64,000 nt of DNA from Paenarthrobacter sp. GOM3 (GCF_018215265.2 NZ_CP136562.1:2914001-2978000); one strand, 5' to 3'; positions 42,668-52,397 are shown, counted from the first letter of the stretch. The notes: generated by a model from the sequence alone, not told the origin. Numbers and translations are program-made.

Positions 42668-43653
42668 GGCTGGAGGTCTTCGATGACGCCGCCGTACCAG
42701 TGCTCAATCAGGGAGCGTGCAATGGACAGGCGCGTGGAGATGGTGATCTCGCCACTGAGGACCGCTTCCTGCAGTTCCTCGCGGCTGAACCACCGCGCAC
42801 GGGTGACCTCGACGCCGTCGGGCCGCGCCACGGCGTCGTCCGTCGTGGCCGTGAACCCTAACATGAGCGAGGCGGGGAAAGGCCAGGACTGCGATCCGAG
42901 GTACTGGCAGGCGGTCACGCGGACGCCCACTTCTTCCCCGATCTCGCGCACGACAGCCTGTTCCAAGGACTCGCCCGGCTCCACGAATCCGGCAAGGGTG
43001 GAGTAGTTCCTGGCATCGGCAGGTCCGCCGCCGCCAAGGAGGAGGCGCCCGTCCGGGCCCACAACGGTGACAATGATGGCCGGATCAGTGCGGGGATAAT
43101 GCTCCGAATTGTCCTTTGGGCACCGCCGAACCCACCCTCCGGCTTCGATATCAGTGGGATTTCCGCACTTGGGGCAATGGGTGTGGTTTGCGTGCCAGTT
43201 GGAAATGGCGCTGGCCTCGATGAACAAGGCAGTATCGATGGCGTCCAGCCGTGCGGCAACCTCCCGGAAGCCGGCCCACTGGACATCCGAAGGCACAGTC
43301 AACGTGCCCGGCGCGAGGGGCTGATTCACTGTGAACAGCAGAACGGGAGTGCCTTCCGCCAACGACGACGGTCTGAGCGTGGTGCCGAGGTAGATGGCCG
43401 TGACAGCACCGGCGTCGGCTTCCTGGAGGGTGTTCCACAGCGTCGTGGCGTCACCAAACCAAAGGCCGTTCTCGGTGACCAGCGCCTTGCGCTCCGAAAT
43501 CACCATGGCCCGGGCACTACCGGAAGCGATGAGTTCCTCAACCATGCCGGGCTTCATACGGGCGGCCGAGCCGCGGTCCACCATTGCTGGTCGGACCGGC
43601 AAGACTGTGTCCATAAGGTGGTTGGCCAGTGCCGGGGACTCCGTATAACTCAT
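42664..43653 (-). CDS. nudC: NAD(H) pyrophosphatase / RNA deNADding enzyme NudC
   Basis: 329 residues from ATG (MSYTESPALAN), chosen because TACGGT lies exactly six bases upstream. NudC hydrolyses NADH and removes NAD caps from RNA. The Nudix box is complete: GFVEPGESLEQAVVREIGEEVG, followed by SQSWPFPASLMLGF, the NudC-specific motif. The zinc ribbon reads CPKC...RRCPKD, so the fourth Cys of the E. coli enzyme is replaced by Asp. It overlaps uvrD2 by 4 bases. Confidence 0.94.
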   Translation of the reverse strand: MSYTESPALANHLMDTVLPVRPAMVDRGSAARMKPGMVEELIASGSARAMVISERKALVTENGLWFGDATTLWNTLQEADAGAVTAIYLGTTLRPSSLAEGTPVLLFTVNQPLAPGTLTVPSDVQWAGFREVAARLDAIDTALFIEASAISNWHANHTHCPKCGNPTDIEAGGWVRRCPKDNSEHYPRTDPAIIVTVVGPDGRLLLGGGGPADARNYSTLAGFVEPGESLEQAVVREIGEEVGVRVTACQYLGSQSWPFPASLMLGFTATTDDAVARPDGVEVTRARWFSREELQEAVLSGEITISTRLSIARSLIEHWYGGVIEDLQP

Positions 43654-43659
43654 GTATCT

Positions 43660-43665
43660 ACCGTA
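43660..43665 (-). promoter_or_regulatory. -10 box of a leaderless promoter (nudC-uvrD2-ygjP unit)
   Basis: TACGGT on the minus strand, six bases (AGATAC) before the ATG at 43653. It drives the three overlapping genes. Confidence 0.6.
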
Positions 43666-43816
43666 CTGACTCGTACCGACAAAAAACATTTGACCGGGCC
43701 CCACCTTGTGGACACCTGGACAGGATGCCGGTGGAACGACGCATTCTGCCCTGTTTTACTGCGGATCTGAAGACTCGCCGCGCTGCATCATGGCCTGAGG
43801 CCGCACTCAATCTACC

Positions 43817-45082
43817 GTGGAAGACGTGAGAAGAACACCGCTCGAACTGGCCGCTATAGCAACCGCGGCGGTGCCTGGATTGGCGCCGACGGCTACAGCC
43901 TATTCCCCCGACGACGACGCCGACTTCGATTCGGCGTTGCTGCTCGACGCGGAAGGCAAGCGCTGGCGCGTCCGTTCGCCGCGCCATCCGGAAGCAAGCA
44001 CCCGGCTGGAGACCGAGTTCATGGTGCTCCGCGCCTTCGCACCCGCCATCCGGGCTGAGCTGCCGTTCCACGTCCCCACCATCGCAGGCACGGTGCGGCA
44101 GGGCGCGCTCACCACCTTCGTTTACGCCCATCTGCAAGGCGGGATGCTATCCATCGAGGAACTCTCGGCTGGCACTCCGGCATTGGCGCGTGAAGTGGGA
44201 GCCGCTTTGGCAGCCATCCACGACCTGCCGTTGACGCTGGTCACCAACGCGGACCTTCCCAGTTATTCTGCCAACGAGTTCCGGCAACGCAAGCTCAACG
44301 AACTCGACCAGGCCGCCACCACCGGCAAGATTCCGGCAACATTGCTTCGCCGCTGGGAACACGCACTCGAAGACGTCGCCCTGTGGCGGTTCAACACCTC
44401 GGTGGTACACGGCGACCTTCACGAGGACAACCTCATGGTCCAGGATGACTCCGTGACCGCGGTGACCGGCTGGACCGATCTTCGCATTGGCGATCCCGCC
44501 GATGATTTTGCCTGGCTGGTGGCCTCCAACGAGTCGTCATTCGTCGAAGCGGTCCTGAGCCACTACACCCAGGCACGCCGCGAGACTCCTGATAACCACC
44601 TCCTTCGCCGCGCCGCCCTGCTGGCCGAGTTCGCCCTGGCCCAATACCTCGTAAAGGCAATGGCCGCCGGACACCAGAGCATGACAGCCGAGGCGGAGTC
44701 CATGCTCCAAACCCTGGCAAACGACATCGAAGAGCAGGCCCGGCGCGACGAAGCGGCCCAAGCCGCTGAAGACGAAGCAGCCGCTCACGAGCTCGCAATG
44801 GCGGCCGCCTCGCAGCCGCCTGTCAGCGTCATGGCGATTCCCGACGTCGGACCATCCGTTTCGGTGGCGGCCATCCCCGCCACCACAGAACCGGCGGGTG
44901 CCACACCCGCTGGGCCTGCCAATGAGGAAAAGGACCCGGAAATCATCGGGGACGAGAACGCAGAGGCCCTGGACAACGCGGGCGAAGCCGGCCCGGGAGC
45001 CCAGGTGGACCATGACGGGACCTCGACTGCCGCCATCAGCGTGGTTAACGTGACACCACTGCATTCAGTCGACCGCTCGTAG
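43817..45082 (+). CDS. Phosphotransferase (APH/choline kinase fold) with acidic tail
   Basis: 421 residues from a GTG (a second GTG three codons on is possible). Residues 20-310 are an APH-type kinase: a nucleotide-binding N-lobe, the Brenner motif VVHGDLHEDNLMV with catalytic Asp near residue 199, and the metal-binding VTGWTDLRIGDPADDFAWL. The remaining 110 residues are Ala/Glu-rich and disordered. The fold covers macrolide/aminoglycoside kinases and small-molecule kinases of primary metabolism; nothing here supports an antibiotic target. It lies convergent with adnB, between two helicase operons, at the place of Rv3200c in mycobacteria. Confidence 0.88.
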   Translation: MEDVRRTPLELAAIATAAVPGLAPTATAYSPDDDADFDSALLLDAEGKRWRVRSPRHPEASTRLETEFMVLRAFAPAIRAELPFHVPTIAGTVRQGALTTFVYAHLQGGMLSIEELSAGTPALAREVGAALAAIHDLPLTLVTNADLPSYSANEFRQRKLNELDQAATTGKIPATLLRRWEHALEDVALWRFNTSVVHGDLHEDNLMVQDDSVTAVTGWTDLRIGDPADDFAWLVASNESSFVEAVLSHYTQARRETPDNHLLRRAALLAEFALAQYLVKAMAAGHQSMTAEAESMLQTLANDIEEQARRDEAAQAAEDEAAAHELAMAAASQPPVSVMAIPDVGPSVSVAAIPATTEPAGATPAGPANEEKDPEIIGDENAEALDNAGEAGPGAQVDHDGTSTAAISVVNVTPLHSVDRS

Positions 45083-45085
45083 GCC

Positions 45086-48000
45086 TCAGGCGCTGTTCTT
45101 CAACGCACGCGCAATAATCTCCTCCAGTTCTTCGGCTGTGCCCAGATCATGGGGCCTCACCACGGAGTCGTCCACCATGTAGTAGAACGCGGCACTGACG
45201 TCGTCGAGGGGCACCCCTTGCAGCCGTGCCCAAGCGAGCCGGTACACGGCGAGTTGAACTGCGCGCGACGCCAGCTGTTGGCCGGAGGGCCGGCGGCCGG
45301 TCTTCCAGTCGATGAGCTGCCAATGCCCGTCCGGGTCACGGAAGACAGCGTCGATGCGTCCGCGGACCACGACGTCGCCAATGCGGGTTTCCACGGGAAC
45401 TTCCACGAAAGCGGGGGCACGATGGGCCCACTCTGATTGTTTGAACGCCGACACCATGTCATCCAGGCCGTAGGCCTCGTCGATGTGCGCGTCGGAACCC
45501 GGCGCTTCGTCAAGGTCGAGCATGCCAGTTGTCCCGAAGTACTCCTCCACCCATGCATGGAACGCCGTACCCTTACGGGCAGAGATGCCAGGCTCCCGGG
45601 GCACGGGCCTGCGGAGTTGGGACAGGACAGCCGCTGGGTCAGCACCGAGGTCCACGAAAAGGGACGCAGAGATGTGGCTGGGCAGGTGAACATCCTGGAC
45701 TGATGTACGCATCCGCTGGCGGTCCAGCAGGAGTTCGGCCTCCTGGGGCCACTTTGAGGCCACGCCACTCAATTCATCAAGGGCGACACCGGGGGTGGGA
45801 CGTTCTATGAACTCGCGAACCGAAGCAGCCGCCTGGTCCATGGCAGCCCGACGCCCTGGAACCAGCCTGAGACGCGCGCCGGTCCTGGGATCGGACGGGC
45901 CTTCCAAAGGATCATAGGGAAACCGGGCTACTTCCAGGGTCGCGGTCAACGGGCTTTCCTCCGGCAGGGCTTCCTCAGCTACGGATTCCGGATGGACGAC
46001 TGCCCGCCCATTCCTGCGGGAAGGTCCCGGCTCCGCGCCGTCCCCTTCCAACCCGGCGAGCGGTGCCAGTTCTGAAAGGAAACCCGACATCGAGGCCATC
46101 CCCGAGCGTGAACCATTCCAGGCTGCGCTGGAGGCCCAGAGGACGAATTTCGCCCGGGTGTAGGCCACATATGCCAGCCTGCGTTCCTCTGCCTCGCCGT
46201 GATGCTGGACCTCTGACTTGAAATCCTTCTCTGCGTCCAGCCATCCCTTTTGGTCAGGCTGGTCAAGGTCCCACTGGGGAAGGTCGGCGCGGTCCCCCCG
46301 CAACGGCCACGGCAATGCTGCAGCTCCGCTGCTCCATCGGGAATCCCGGTTGCTGGGGAACGAGCCGGCGTTGAGCCCGGGAACAAAGACAACGTCCCAT
46401 TCCAAACCCTTGGAGGCATGGACGGTCAGCAACTGCACGGCTTCCCTGTTGGTCTCCACCGGGGCGACGTCCAATCCGCCTTCCTCTGATGCCGCCGCCT
46501 CCAGCCAGGACAGGAAAGCCAACAAGTCGATACGCTGCGACGTCTGCAGGAACCCGGCCGCAGCGTCCTGGAACGCATCCAGGTTGCGGCGCGCCTGGTG
46601 AATGCTGATACCTGGTTTGGCGGCCACTTCGATGTCGAGGAGCATGGCCCGTTCCACTTCTCCGAGGAGCGTGGTGAGGTCGTCGCCAATGTAGCTCCTG
46701 AGGAAGCGAAGTTCCGAGGCGAGCCTGGCCAGGCGTTCCAGGGCGGCCTCGCTCAAGCTCCTTCCGTGCCCGGACGTCCAGCCGGGCTTGGGCAGGAAGT
46801 CCAGTGCCTCCACCAGACTTGCAGCGTCGGTGATGTCGCTTTCAACCACCACCGCGGCAGGCTCCTCATTGGCATCGAGGGGATCGGGGTGGGAAGCGGG
46901 GGCAGACCGGCGACGGGCCAGCGAACGCGACCAATCGCTGAAAGCCATCAGGTCCGCCGGACCAATGCGCCAACGTGCGCCGGCCAGCAACCTCATCAGG
47001 GCATCAGAACGTCCGGGATCTGCCAGGACCCGGAGGGTGGCCACCAGGTCCACGATCTCCGGCGTGTCCAGCAGGCCTCCCAGACCGACGATCTCGTACG
47101 GGATTCCTTGCAGCTCGAACTCACGACGAAGGCACTCCATCTGGGCGCGCCTGCGGCACAACACGGCCATCGTTGGCCGGACGGGCGTACCGTCCTTCTC
47201 CTCTTCGAAGACGGTCCGCTGGTAGCGCCGGACATCGCGGGCGATGACGGCGGCTTCGTCCTCATCGGTGCTGAAACGCCCGATCACGACGCTCCCGTCA
47301 GCCGCCGCCGGGCTGGGAACCAGTGCCGGGACCAAGACGCTGGTGGCTGATTCCCTCTCCCCTGCCGGCCCATCCGTTTCCGCGGCCTTGTTCAGGGGCG
47401 AGGCTATGGTGTTGGCCGCCTCCAGTATGTTCCGGCCGTTGCGCCAGGCAGTGGTCAAGTACGACGTCGGAGCCACGGAGTACGCCTCAGTGCCGCCTGC
47501 CACATCAAGGTGCTTGACCGGAAACTCCTGCACAAAATGGAAAAGCTGGCCCGCCGAAGCACCCCGGAAGCCGTAGATCGATTGGTTGGGGTCGCCCACC
47601 GCGGTGACAGCATGGCCCTGTCCGAACAAACGGGAGAACAGGACGAGCTGGGCATGGGAGGTGTCTTGGAATTCGTCCAGCAGCACCACCTTGTAGCGGG
47701 CACGTTCGGTGGTGGCAGCAAGGGGGATGTCGCTGGCAATCCGGGCGGCGAGCGCCACGAGGTCACCGAAATCGAGGACCCCACGCTGTCGCTTTGCGTC
47801 CTGGTACCGGACCACCATGTCCGCGACGCTGGCACGCGTCCGGAGCATCGACGCCAGCTCACCGGCAGCCTGGGTGGGGTTCTTCTTCGCACCCGCTACG
47901 TACGGAAGCTCTTCGAAGGCGTGGACGCGTTCAAGGACCCATTCCCTGACAGCGGCCGGATCCTGAAGGTGTTCGGCACACTCCCCCGCCAGCTGGATGA

Positions 48001-48592
48001 CGGCATTGACCAGGGTTGACTTGGCTGCGGTGAAGTGTTCGTAGTCGCCGTCGTAAGCCTCCACGACTTCACTGGCGAGCTGCCAGGACTGGGCGCCACC
48101 CAGCAGGACGACGTCGCGTTCAATGCCCAACCTCAGGCCGTAGTCGGAGACGATGCCGCTTGCGTAGGAGTGGTAGGTGGAGACCTTGGGTTCGAGGTCA
48201 TCGGCACCCATCAGCCCTTCCGGAAACCCGATGCTGCCATCGTCTTCGGCGGCAATCCGCTGCAGTGTGGCCAGCTTGGTCCGGATGCGGCTGGCAAGCT
48301 CCCCTGCGGCCTTCCGGGTGAAAGTCACGCCAAGGACTTCTTCCGGGCGCACCCAGCCGTTTGCCACCAGCCACACCACGCGATCCGCCATGGTGGCGGT
48401 CTTGCCGGAACCGGCTCCAGCGATCACCAGGCGCGGTGTAAGGGAGGAGGCAATGATGGCTGATTGCTCGTCCGTGGGGTGGTTCTTCTCACCCAGGATG
48501 TCAGCCAGTTGCGATGGTGTGAACCGGGGCTCAGGAACGTCCTCCGCGCCAGGAGTGCTGGAGGCAGAACCATCCAGGAGCTCGATTGTCAT
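45086..48592 (-). CDS. adnB: AdnB-like helicase-nuclease subunit
   Basis: 1168 residues from ATG 48592, overlapping the adnA stop by 4 bases. A full UvrD-type motor comes first: Walker A IAGAGSGKT near 57-65, VLLDEFQDTSHAQ, VGDPNQSIYGFRGA, LLTVHASKGLEWDVVFVPG, and RRLAYVAYTRAKF. The C-terminal 260 residues are a RecB/AddB-type nuclease domain with RGRIDAVFRDPDGHWQLIDWKTGRRP, which supplies the Asp and the D-x-K catalytic residues. AdnAB is the actinobacterial resecting machine for double-strand breaks; AdnB holds the leading motor. Partner of the upstream AdnA. Confidence 0.93.
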   Translation of the reverse strand: MTIELLDGSASSTPGAEDVPEPRFTPSQLADILGEKNHPTDEQSAIIASSLTPRLVIAGAGSGKTATMADRVVWLVANGWVRPEEVLGVTFTRKAAGELASRIRTKLATLQRIAAEDDGSIGFPEGLMGADDLEPKVSTYHSYASGIVSDYGLRLGIERDVVLLGGAQSWQLASEVVEAYDGDYEHFTAAKSTLVNAVIQLAGECAEHLQDPAAVREWVLERVHAFEELPYVAGAKKNPTQAAGELASMLRTRASVADMVVRYQDAKRQRGVLDFGDLVALAARIASDIPLAATTERARYKVVLLDEFQDTSHAQLVLFSRLFGQGHAVTAVGDPNQSIYGFRGASAGQLFHFVQEFPVKHLDVAGGTEAYSVAPTSYLTTAWRNGRNILEAANTIASPLNKAAETDGPAGERESATSVLVPALVPSPAAADGSVVIGRFSTDEDEAAVIARDVRRYQRTVFEEEKDGTPVRPTMAVLCRRRAQMECLRREFELQGIPYEIVGLGGLLDTPEIVDLVATLRVLADPGRSDALMRLLAGARWRIGPADLMAFSDWSRSLARRRSAPASHPDPLDANEEPAAVVVESDITDAASLVEALDFLPKPGWTSGHGRSLSEAALERLARLASELRFLRSYIGDDLTTLLGEVERAMLLDIEVAAKPGISIHQARRNLDAFQDAAAGFLQTSQRIDLLAFLSWLEAAASEEGGLDVAPVETNREAVQLLTVHASKGLEWDVVFVPGLNAGSFPSNRDSRWSSGAAALPWPLRGDRADLPQWDLDQPDQKGWLDAEKDFKSEVQHHGEAEERRLAYVAYTRAKFVLWASSAAWNGSRSGMASMSGFLSELAPLAGLEGDGAEPGPSRRNGRAVVHPESVAEEALPEESPLTATLEVARFPYDPLEGPSDPRTGARLRLVPGRRAAMDQAAASVREFIERPTPGVALDELSGVASKWPQEAELLLDRQRMRTSVQDVHLPSHISASLFVDLGADPAAVLSQLRRPVPREPGISARKGTAFHAWVEEYFGTTGMLDLDEAPGSDAHIDEAYGLDDMVSAFKQSEWAHRAPAFVEVPVETRIGDVVVRGRIDAVFRDPDGHWQLIDWKTGRRPSGQQLASRAVQLAVYRLAWARLQGVPLDDVSAAFYYMVDDSVVRPHDLGTAEELEEIIARALKNSA

Positions 48593-51500
48593 TCGGTGAC
48601 CTGCTTTCCTCTGGCGCACAACGGGCAGATATCGGGGAGGCGGCAACCATGGCCACCATGACCGCCTTTGCTGGGGTCGTGCCGGGCTTCGAACGTCGCC
48701 GCAGCCATCAACGCAGCAGCTTCATTGACCAGGCCCTCAGCCCAGTTCTCGGCAGGGTCAAGCGGCTCCTGCTGTTGCACGGCAGGGCTCTTGGCCTTGG
48801 TTCCGAGGTGGGCCAGCACGGCTCCCCCGGGGACGGTGCCGTCAGCTCCGGCGTCGGGCGTTTCCGTCCCGGTTCCGGCGTCCCGGAAGGCACCTTGAAG
48901 GACTGCCGCCTGGTATGCCCCCAGTTGGGGGTGCCTGGCAACTTCGGCTTTACCAGGCTGGCGTTTTCCGGTCTTGAGGTCCACGATGACCAGCCGGCCC
49001 TCGGAATCGATCTCCAAACGATCCACTTGGCCGCGGAGTACCGCGTGCCGCGTGTTCGCTGCCCCGGGTTCGCCAGGTTCAACGGTGTCCACGTGGACAT
49101 CGGGCAGCTGTACTTCAAAGTCATGCTCGACCGCCAGCAGGCTCCTTCCGTCGCTGCGCATGAGGAGCACATACTGGGCCAGCTTGCGGACCATGAGTTC
49201 AGCCCGCTGGAAGTCGAGCTTGCCCTCCCAATTGTCTTTCATGCCAAGGGTGGGCCAGCGCCTGACAAGCTCTGCCACGTACTCGGAACCGGACGCCTCG
49301 GGGAGCTCCTGGGCGATGCTGTGCACAAGGGTTCCCAGGCTGCGCGCGAAATCCGTGGCAGCCTCTCCTCCTGCGGCCTGGACAAACCAATCAAGGGGAG
49401 ACTTGTGGACGGCTTCGACTTTCGAGGGTGAAACGGACACTGTGCCCCCGGGCGGCACCACGGCCGCTTCGGAGCTCAACGGCGCCAGGCCCCACCAGGT
49501 GTCCGGGTGCGCGCCTGGGACAGGGGGCTCGGTGCTGGCAAGACGGGCCAGTATCCGCGCAGCCTCCCGCGCGGCTTCCGGACCGCCGGGACCGGACTCG
49601 CCTGACTGCGCATGCTGCCGCAACTCCGCGACGAGCGCACGCAGGGTCATGGGACGGTCCACGGGCGTGTAATCGCGCCGGTACTCGCCCCCGCCCAGCG
49701 GCGCCACGTAGTCCAGGAAGGCCGAGGGCTGCTCGTCTTCAGAAGATACAGCGGTGCAAATGAGGACCTCGCGGGCACGCGATACTGCAGTCGAAAAACT
49801 CCTCAGTTCGTCGTAGCGAATGTCGCGGAGCCGGCTCAGGGGTCCTCGTCTCAGGGCGTAGTCCACTCCATGCTCCACAGCGTCGGCGTACACGGTGCTG
49901 CCGAGCAGTTCGCCACGCAACCGGGTGTTGGGCCACACACCTTCCTGGAGACCGGCAACGATCACCACCGGCCATTCCCTGCCTGCAGCGCTGGCCGGCG
50001 TCATGATCTCAACGCAGGCCTCAAGCTGGGCACGGGCCGCGAGGGTGTCCATGGGAAGTTCCTGGTTCATCAAGTACTCAAGGAACTGTTCGGGACCGGA
50101 GCCTGGCAACTGGTCCACGAACCGTTCTGCCGTATGGAACAGGGCCATCATGGCATCCAGGTCGCGGTCCGCACGCGCCCCGGCGGTGCCGCCTTCAAGC
50201 GCTGCGTCCGCCCAGCGGGAGGACAACCCGGTGGCCTGCCATAGTGCCCAGAGAACGGACTCGGCGTTGGCCCCGGGCTGCGCAGCGGCTGCGGCGCCCG
50301 CAGCGAACATTCGTGCCAGCCGGCGTGCCGAACTGCCCTCGATTCCCAGCGATGCCAGGGCCCCTGGCTGGACCAGCGCCTCCACGAGCAAAGCGTCGCT
50401 GGACCGCCCACCGCCGCCCAGCAGTTCCTCGCGGCGCAGCGACTGCCGCAGCCTGCGCAGTTCGATAGCGCTGGCGCCACCAATCCGGGACGTCAGAAGG
50501 GAAACCGCTGTCTCGGGGGTCAACTTGGCAGGGTCCAGGACGATCGCGAAAGCCTCCAGAAGAGGACGTACGGCGACTTCGTCGCGGACAGCGGAGTCGG
50601 CCACCGGGACGCGAACGGGGATACCTTGGCCACCCAGATAGCGCTGCAACTGCGAAATCTGCCCGCCGTTGCGAACAATCACCGCGATATCGCTGAACTC
50701 CCGCCCCTCCCGGAGCTGCGCTTCCAGGATGCGTTGGGCTACGTAACGCATCTCGTGGACGGCAGAGGGAAGAACGTGCCCTTCGACGCGGCCCTCCCCT
50801 GTGGAGGTGACCTCCCCGGCTTCTGACAGCGGCGGTTGTTCCATTCGTCGGGCGAGCTGACCGCCGGAACGCTGTGAAATGCGGGCGGCGACCCGCGTCC
50901 AGGCTTCGGCTACTGCCGGAGTGTGGCGGTGCGTGACCCACAGGGGAAGTTCAAGTACCTCCTGGTTGGCGCCGCCCAACAGGGATGGCAACTCCGCAAC
51001 GAGGTCCGGGCGCGCACCCCGGAAACCCTGCACGACGGTATCCGGGGAATAGGTCACCACAACATCCTTGCCCTCCGCCACATCGGCGAGGAGCTCGAAC
51101 ACAGCAGGGTTGGATTCCTGGGCATCGTCCACGAGGATGAGCTGGAGGCGTTCGCGTTCGGCGGCCAGGAACGACGGCGAATCCTGGAAAATCTGGCGTG
51201 CCGTGGTGATGATTCCGGCGGGGTCGAAGGCCTCGGGCATTCGCAGGTCCAGGACATCCCTGTACTCGCTGTACAGCTCCGCCGCCGCCATCCAATCCGG
51301 CCGGCCACACTCATAGGCCAGGCCAACCAGGTCTTCGGCAGTGCGGCCCGATTCGATGATGCGGTCGAACAACTGGCGGATCTCGTGGCGGAAACCGCGG
51401 GTGGGAAGCGCGGCCGTGAGGTCCTCCGGCCAGGGCAGGTGGAACCCCGGACGTGAGTGGCCCTCCAGCAGCTCTTTGATGATCAGGTCCTGTTCGGGGC

Positions 51501-51918
51501 CGGACAGGAGCTTTGGCGGCCGCGCCAGTGGAAGGATGCCTTCTGCCTTGGCCCGCCGGATAACATCGAAGGCATAGGAAGCCCACGTCCGTGCCGGCGT
51601 CGTACTGAGGCTTCGGTCCAATCGCCCCGTGAAGGTGTCCCGCAGGCCTGCCGCCGCGTGCCGCGCCGGGGCAAGGATGAGAATGCTTCCGGGGTCCAAG
51701 CCATCCTCGCGGACTCGGCGGACAGCAGATTCGACGAGCACTGTGGACTTGCCTGTTCCAGGACCTCCGGGAACAAGGACGGGTCCACTCCCTTGCGGAA
51801 GTGAAACCACTGCTTGCTGGTCCGGGGATAGAACAGGTGCCGCGTAGTGGGTTTCGCGCGGCGGCAGCAGACGGAGTGCTGCCGAAGCTTTGCGGGGTTT
51901 GGTACTTGTCGCGGTCAC
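48589..51918 (-). CDS. adnA: AdnA-like helicase-nuclease subunit
   Basis: 1109 residues from a GTG that overlaps the stop of the alkyltransferase-like gene (GTGA). The Walker A is LVPGGPGTGKST (residues 48-59); the other motor motifs are weaker than in AdnB (LVDDAQESNP in motif II, VTYSPDTVVQGFRGA in motif III), as known for the second motor of this complex. The C-terminal nuclease domain has LRGQVDRLEIDSEGRLVIVDLKTGKRQP, and CRLPDICPLCARGK at the end fits the Fe-S cysteines of AddB/AdnA nucleases. AdnA and AdnB form a heterodimer. Transcribed ahead of adnB. Confidence 0.92.
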   Translation of the reverse strand: MTATSTKPRKASAALRLLPPRETHYAAPVLSPDQQAVVSLPQGSGPVLVPGGPGTGKSTVLVESAVRRVREDGLDPGSILILAPARHAAAGLRDTFTGRLDRSLSTTPARTWASYAFDVIRRAKAEGILPLARPPKLLSGPEQDLIIKELLEGHSRPGFHLPWPEDLTAALPTRGFRHEIRQLFDRIIESGRTAEDLVGLAYECGRPDWMAAAELYSEYRDVLDLRMPEAFDPAGIITTARQIFQDSPSFLAAERERLQLILVDDAQESNPAVFELLADVAEGKDVVVTYSPDTVVQGFRGARPDLVAELPSLLGGANQEVLELPLWVTHRHTPAVAEAWTRVAARISQRSGGQLARRMEQPPLSEAGEVTSTGEGRVEGHVLPSAVHEMRYVAQRILEAQLREGREFSDIAVIVRNGGQISQLQRYLGGQGIPVRVPVADSAVRDEVAVRPLLEAFAIVLDPAKLTPETAVSLLTSRIGGASAIELRRLRQSLRREELLGGGGRSSDALLVEALVQPGALASLGIEGSSARRLARMFAAGAAAAAQPGANAESVLWALWQATGLSSRWADAALEGGTAGARADRDLDAMMALFHTAERFVDQLPGSGPEQFLEYLMNQELPMDTLAARAQLEACVEIMTPASAAGREWPVVIVAGLQEGVWPNTRLRGELLGSTVYADAVEHGVDYALRRGPLSRLRDIRYDELRSFSTAVSRAREVLICTAVSSEDEQPSAFLDYVAPLGGGEYRRDYTPVDRPMTLRALVAELRQHAQSGESGPGGPEAAREAARILARLASTEPPVPGAHPDTWWGLAPLSSEAAVVPPGGTVSVSPSKVEAVHKSPLDWFVQAAGGEAATDFARSLGTLVHSIAQELPEASGSEYVAELVRRWPTLGMKDNWEGKLDFQRAELMVRKLAQYVLLMRSDGRSLLAVEHDFEVQLPDVHVDTVEPGEPGAANTRHAVLRGQVDRLEIDSEGRLVIVDLKTGKRQPGKAEVARHPQLGAYQAAVLQGAFRDAGTGTETPDAGADGTVPGGAVLAHLGTKAKSPAVQQQEPLDPAENWAEGLVNEAAALMAAATFEARHDPSKGGHGGHGCRLPDICPLCARGKQVTE

Positions 51919-52331
51919 ACAGTCATTTCATCATCGGGCACCGACAAAATATGGAGTTGACGCTCCAACTGGTCCGAGATCACATCAAGTTGGTCGAATT
52001 CCGCGTCCGTGGGCGCCCAGCGCGCGGCAGCCAGGTCCACGCGCCAACGGCCCTCGCCGGTCAGCATGAATGCCTGGTACGCGCCATGTAGCGGGGTGGA
52101 CTCGGCCAGGTAGTGCCGCAGGGCATCGGCTTCGTGCCCGGCAGGTGCCTCGCCGCTTGCTCGCAACACCCTCCACCACGCTACGGGGCTGCCGTAATGG
52201 CTCATGACGGAGCCAACCTGCCGTGGGCCACCGGCGCCCAGAAGCTCGGCCACGTCCCCGTAGGACACTGCCGAGCCGGACGGAACGAGGTCCACAACGG
52301 CCAGCACCGCCGTCACATACTCCATCCGCAT
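51915..52331 (-). CDS. Alkyltransferase-like (ATL) MGMT-family DNA-binding protein
   Basis: 138 residues from ATG; leaderless (TACGCT six bases upstream). It has the MGMT DNA-binding helix-turn-helix region (SYGDVAELLGAGGPRQVGSVMSHYGSP), but in the PCHRV active-site motif the Cys and His are both Trp (AWWRVLRASG, Trp52-Trp53), so it cannot accept an alkyl group. Such ATL proteins flip O6-alkylguanine and hand the lesion to nucleotide excision repair. It is the first gene of the operon and its stop overlaps the adnA start, so a base-lesion reader is co-expressed with AdnAB. Confidence 0.88.
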   Translation of the reverse strand: MRMEYVTAVLAVVDLVPSGSAVSYGDVAELLGAGGPRQVGSVMSHYGSPVAWWRVLRASGEAPAGHEADALRHYLAESTPLHGAYQAFMLTGEGRWRVDLAAARWAPTDAEFDQLDVISDQLERQLHILSVPDDEMTV

Positions 52332-52337
52332 GTGTTC

Positions 52338-52343
52338 AGCGTA
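52338..52343 (-). promoter_or_regulatory. -10 box of a leaderless promoter (ATL-adnA-adnB operon)
   Basis: TACGCT on the minus strand, six bases (GAACAC) before the ATG at 52331. Confidence 0.6.
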
Positions 52344-52385
52344 ACGGCAGGAGTGTCGTGCCCAAATAGTGTCGGAGCCAGCCGG

Positions 52386-52391
52386 TAGCTT
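52386..52391 (+). promoter_or_regulatory. -10 box of a leaderless promoter (exonuclease)
   Basis: TAGCTT, six bases (GAAGAC), then the ATG at 52398. It lies back-to-back with the ATL promoter (52338-52343), so the two genes share a 66-base divergent promoter region. Confidence 0.6.
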
Positions 52392-52397
52392 GAAGAC

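Noticed and set aside
43817..45082. Aminoglycoside or macrolide resistance gene
   Set aside because: The APH fold is broad, and nothing in the sequence or context indicates an antibiotic substrate; it occupies a conserved chromosomal place.
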